NCBI RefSeq assembly: GCF_007827455.1
Contig: NZ_VISM01000001.1
Span: forward strand, 248,001-312,000
Reading direction: 5' to 3'
Source: Lutibacter sp. Hel_I_33_5
GTDB lineage: Bacteria > Bacteroidota > Bacteroidia > Flavobacteriales > Flavobacteriaceae
Length of the DNA stretch: 64,000 bases
Shown in pieces: positions 62,172 to 64,000 of the stretch (position 1 is its first letter; each line of letters begins with the position of its first letter). A model generated the notes under the pieces. It had not been told where the DNA came from. It searched no databases and saw only the letters and a list, made by a program, of their open reading frames with translations. The position numbers and the translations under genes are program-made.

Positions 62172-62453
62172 TTATGCATCTTCTCTAAAGGCAGAAGGCA
62201 AAATATCTGGAATTAATTTTATCAATAAAGGCAATAATAATGCACCACCAGGAAGCAAAAACACAGCAAAAGCTGGTATTGCTTTACATATATCTAAGAG
62301 TTGTTCTTTTATTTTTTCTTTTTCATCATCATCTAAAGAAGTATGTGTTGCTTTTTTTATCAACCCAACAGCTTCTTTACTCTGTGCTAACTCTTTAGCT
62401 AAGCGTTTTTTATTCTTTTCAAGAATTTCTTTAAACTCTTCTTTTGTAGTCAT
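62172..62453 (-). CDS. LETM1-like small membrane-associated protein
   Basis: A 93-residue protein: a charged helical N-terminus (residues 1-52), then the conserved segment KAIPAFAVFLLPGGALLLPLLIK with LIPDILPSAF, which resembles the membrane segment of LETM1 (mitochondrial ion exchanger) proteins. Short bacterial homologues are uncharacterised. It overlaps the proline dehydrogenase gene by 1 nt, so the two are co-transcribed. Confidence 0.75.
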   Translation of the reverse strand: MTTKEEFKEILEKNKKRLAKELAQSKEAVGLIKKATHTSLDDDEKEKIKEQLLDICKAIPAFAVFLLPGGALLLPLLIKLIPDILPSAFREDA

Positions 62454-63616
62454 TAAATTTTTCTTCGCTTACGCTCAGTTTTTAATAAATTAAGCTCTCT
62501 ACTTGTTTGACCAGCAACAGAAGTATTTTCTTCTGCCCTTCTGATTAAGTACGGCATAACGTCTCTTACAGGTCCAAAAGGCAAGTATTTAGCAACATTG
62601 TAGCCTTTATTTGCTAAATTATAACTGATATGATCGCTCATTCCAAATAATTGACCAAACCATAGCCGATTATCGTTCTCTTCAATTCCATATTTTTTTG
62701 CAAGCTCCATTACTAAATAAGAACTTTCTTCATTATGAGTACCCGCAAATAAAGCCATTTTTGGATGTTCCATCATATATTTTATAGCGGTATCATAATT
62801 TTCATCAGTCGCTTTTTTATTTTCACAAATTGGTGATGGATAGCCGTTTTCTTCAGCTCTTTCTCTTTCTTTTTCCATATAAGCGCCACGAACCACTTTC
62901 ATACCAATATGAAAACCCTTTTCTTTCGCTTTTTGATGAAGCTTTGTTAAATACTCCATTCTATCATGACGATACATTTGTAATGTATTAAAAACAATGG
63001 CTTTTTCTTTGTTGTAAGTTTCCATTAATTCCTCAATCAACTCATCTGCTGCATCTTGCATCCAACTTTCTTCAGCGTCAATTAGTAACGGAACATCTTT
63101 TTTAACTGCGTCTTTACAAACAGTATGAAAACGCTCTAATACTCTATCCCACTCTTTTGTCTCTTTATCCGACAACGATTTTCCTTCTGATATTTTTTGA
63201 TACAAACCAAAACGCCCAAAACCTGATGGTTTAAATACCGCATACGGAATCGATTGTTTTTCTTCACAAAAATTAATGATTCGTAATATCTTTTTTAAAG
63301 CGCCGTCAAAACTAATTTCTTCATCCTTCCCTTCTACAGAATAGTCTAAAACACTATGAACTTTACCATTAGTATACATATTGGCTATTATTGGCAAACA
63401 ATCATCTTCTGTTACGCCTCCACAAAAATGATCGAAAACTGTAGAACGAATCAATCCCTCAATAGGCAAATGCGCTTTTAATGCAAAGTTGGTTACAGCA
63501 CTACCTATTCTAACCATAGGTTGATTTTGAATCATTTTAAAAAGAAAATAAGCGCGTTCTAACTGAGAATCAGATTTTAAAGAAAAGGCAACTTCTGTAT
63601 TATCAAAGAGTTTCAT
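62453..63616 (-). CDS. Proline dehydrogenase (monofunctional, PutA-N-like)
   Basis: A 387-residue FAD enzyme oxidising proline to pyrroline-5-carboxylate. Blocks: YAVFKPSGFGRFGLY, DVPLLIDAEESWMQ, VFNTLQMYRHDRMEYL, GMKVVRGAYMEKER (Arg and Tyr at the active site), FAGTHNEESS, FGQLFGMSDHISYNLA and the closing YLIRRAEENTS with proline-carboxylate-binding arginines. A -7 box TATCTTTG lies at 63639-63646. The last codons (KTERKRRKI) coincide with a CTTCGCTTACGCTCAG sequence resembling the dispersed REP core. Confidence 0.93.
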   Translation of the reverse strand: MKLFDNTEVAFSLKSDSQLERAYFLFKMIQNQPMVRIGSAVTNFALKAHLPIEGLIRSTVFDHFCGGVTEDDCLPIIANMYTNGKVHSVLDYSVEGKDEEISFDGALKKILRIINFCEEKQSIPYAVFKPSGFGRFGLYQKISEGKSLSDKETKEWDRVLERFHTVCKDAVKKDVPLLIDAEESWMQDAADELIEELMETYNKEKAIVFNTLQMYRHDRMEYLTKLHQKAKEKGFHIGMKVVRGAYMEKERERAEENGYPSPICENKKATDENYDTAIKYMMEHPKMALFAGTHNEESSYLVMELAKKYGIEENDNRLWFGQLFGMSDHISYNLANKGYNVAKYLPFGPVRDVMPYLIRRAEENTSVAGQTSRELNLLKTERKRRKI

Positions 63617-63638
63617 TCACTAATAATTTATATCCAAA

Positions 63639-63646
63639 CAAAGATA
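63639..63646 (-). promoter_or_regulatory. Promoter -7 box (TATCTTTG) for the proline dehydrogenase gene
   Basis: An exact TAnnTTTG match, 22 nt upstream of the start codon, in the divergent spacer to aroB. Confidence 0.5.
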
Positions 63647-63706
63647 CTTATAAAAAGAAAAAATTAAATATTTTCTACTTAATTTGCGGCTTCAAATTTT
63701 TTGTGC

Positions 63707-64000
63707 ATGAAATCCATTAAAGCAGTATCATATTTTGTTCATTTTCAGGATAAAGGCTATCAAGAACTATCAAAATTAGTTGAAGAAAAAAGCTATTCTT
63801 CTATATTTATTTTGGTAGATGAAAACACTTTAGAGCATTGTTACCCTACTTTTATGTCAAATTTTAGCACACATACTAGAATTGAAGTCATAGAAATTGA
63901 ATCTGGTGAAATCAATAAAACCATTGATACTTGTACTGGAGTTTGGGAGGCTATGACTGAATTGGATGCAGATAGAAAAAGTTTACTAATTACCTTAGGT
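63707..64000 (+). CDS. aroB: 3-Dehydroquinate synthase (5' part, runs off the window)
   Basis: The frame opens at ATG 63707 and continues to the window end (98 codons). The N-terminal strand-helix pattern fits AroB: IFILVDENTLEHCYP (NAD-binding fold), IEIESGEINKTIDTCTGVWEAMTELDADRKSLLITLG, leading to where the GGGVxxDxxGF motif should begin just past the edge. AroB makes 3-dehydroquinate in the shikimate pathway. Divergent from the proline dehydrogenase gene. Confidence 0.9.
   Translation, partial: MKSIKAVSYFVHFQDKGYQELSKLVEEKSYSSIFILVDENTLEHCYPTFMSNFSTHTRIEVIEIESGEINKTIDTCTGVWEAMTELDADRKSLLITLG

Noticed and set aside
62459-62478. Possible further REP-like repeat at the 3' end of the proline dehydrogenase gene
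   Set aside because: CTTCGCTTACGCTCAG resembles the element core, but it codes for the plausible basic C-terminus KTERKRRKI, so similarity may be chance.

Overview
This is a low-GC (roughly one third G+C by eye) chromosomal window from a member of the Flavobacteriaceae, most likely marine. The evidence is: -7 promoter boxes of the Bacteroidetes type (TAnnTTTG), four proteins ending in type IX secretion (T9SS) sorting domains, LytTR/Reg_prop signalling, malate:quinone oxidoreductase, polysaccharide lyases, and short dispersed palindromes with TTCGAGT termini. I do not assign a genus. I saw no rRNA, tRNA, CRISPR array, insertion sequence or prophage.

Layout. 1-6.7 kb: sigma factor / membrane regulator / outer-membrane barrel unit, then mqo and priA. 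6.7-13 kb: a T9SS-secreted protein of unknown function, an alpha/beta hydrolase, a decayed acyl-CoA oxidase-like pseudogene (at least five lesions), a GNAT and an HxlR regulator. 13-18 kb: an orphan 7TM histidine kinase, a cold-shock protein with a DEAD-box helicase, and an EamA permease. 18-29.4 kb: a self-contained signalling locus with a giant repeat-rich T9SS adhesin, two small secreted proteins, and a Reg_prop histidine kinase with its LytTR regulator. 29.4-34.8 kb: a second cold-shock gene, then a six-gene ABC exporter / CPBP / LytS-LytTR operon. 34.8-43 kb: a 1235-residue phosphoesterase / kinase-like / beta-barrel lipoprotein, a second helicase and cold-shock pair, and a PL8-type lyase. 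43-48.5 kb: small membrane and regulator genes and a five-gene operon (DUF2461, thioesterase, third DEAD helicase, TRIC channel, MaoC). 48.5-51.5 kb: two T9SS polysaccharide-active proteins. 51.6-58.9 kb: the complete his operon behind a leader-peptide attenuator. 58.9-64 kb: methyltransferase, typA, LETM1-like protein, proline dehydrogenase and the start of aroB.

How the parts work together. The clearest regulatory readings are these. (i) Three promoters in the 23.8-29.4 kb locus share the same 29-bp direct repeat, 29-30 nt upstream of a -7 box; they precede the giant adhesin, a secreted-protein pair and the LytTR/kinase operon itself, suggesting an autoregulated module. (ii) A direct repeat close to the LytTR consensus, with a 12-bp spacer, precedes the ABC operon that encodes its own LytTR regulator. 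(iii) The his operon has a leader peptide with five His codons in six, followed by mutually exclusive antiterminator and terminator pairings. Three DEAD-box helicases and three cold-shock-domain proteins within about 31 kb fit a cold-adapted lifestyle. A REP-like palindrome covers the 5' end of priA and may supply its start codon.
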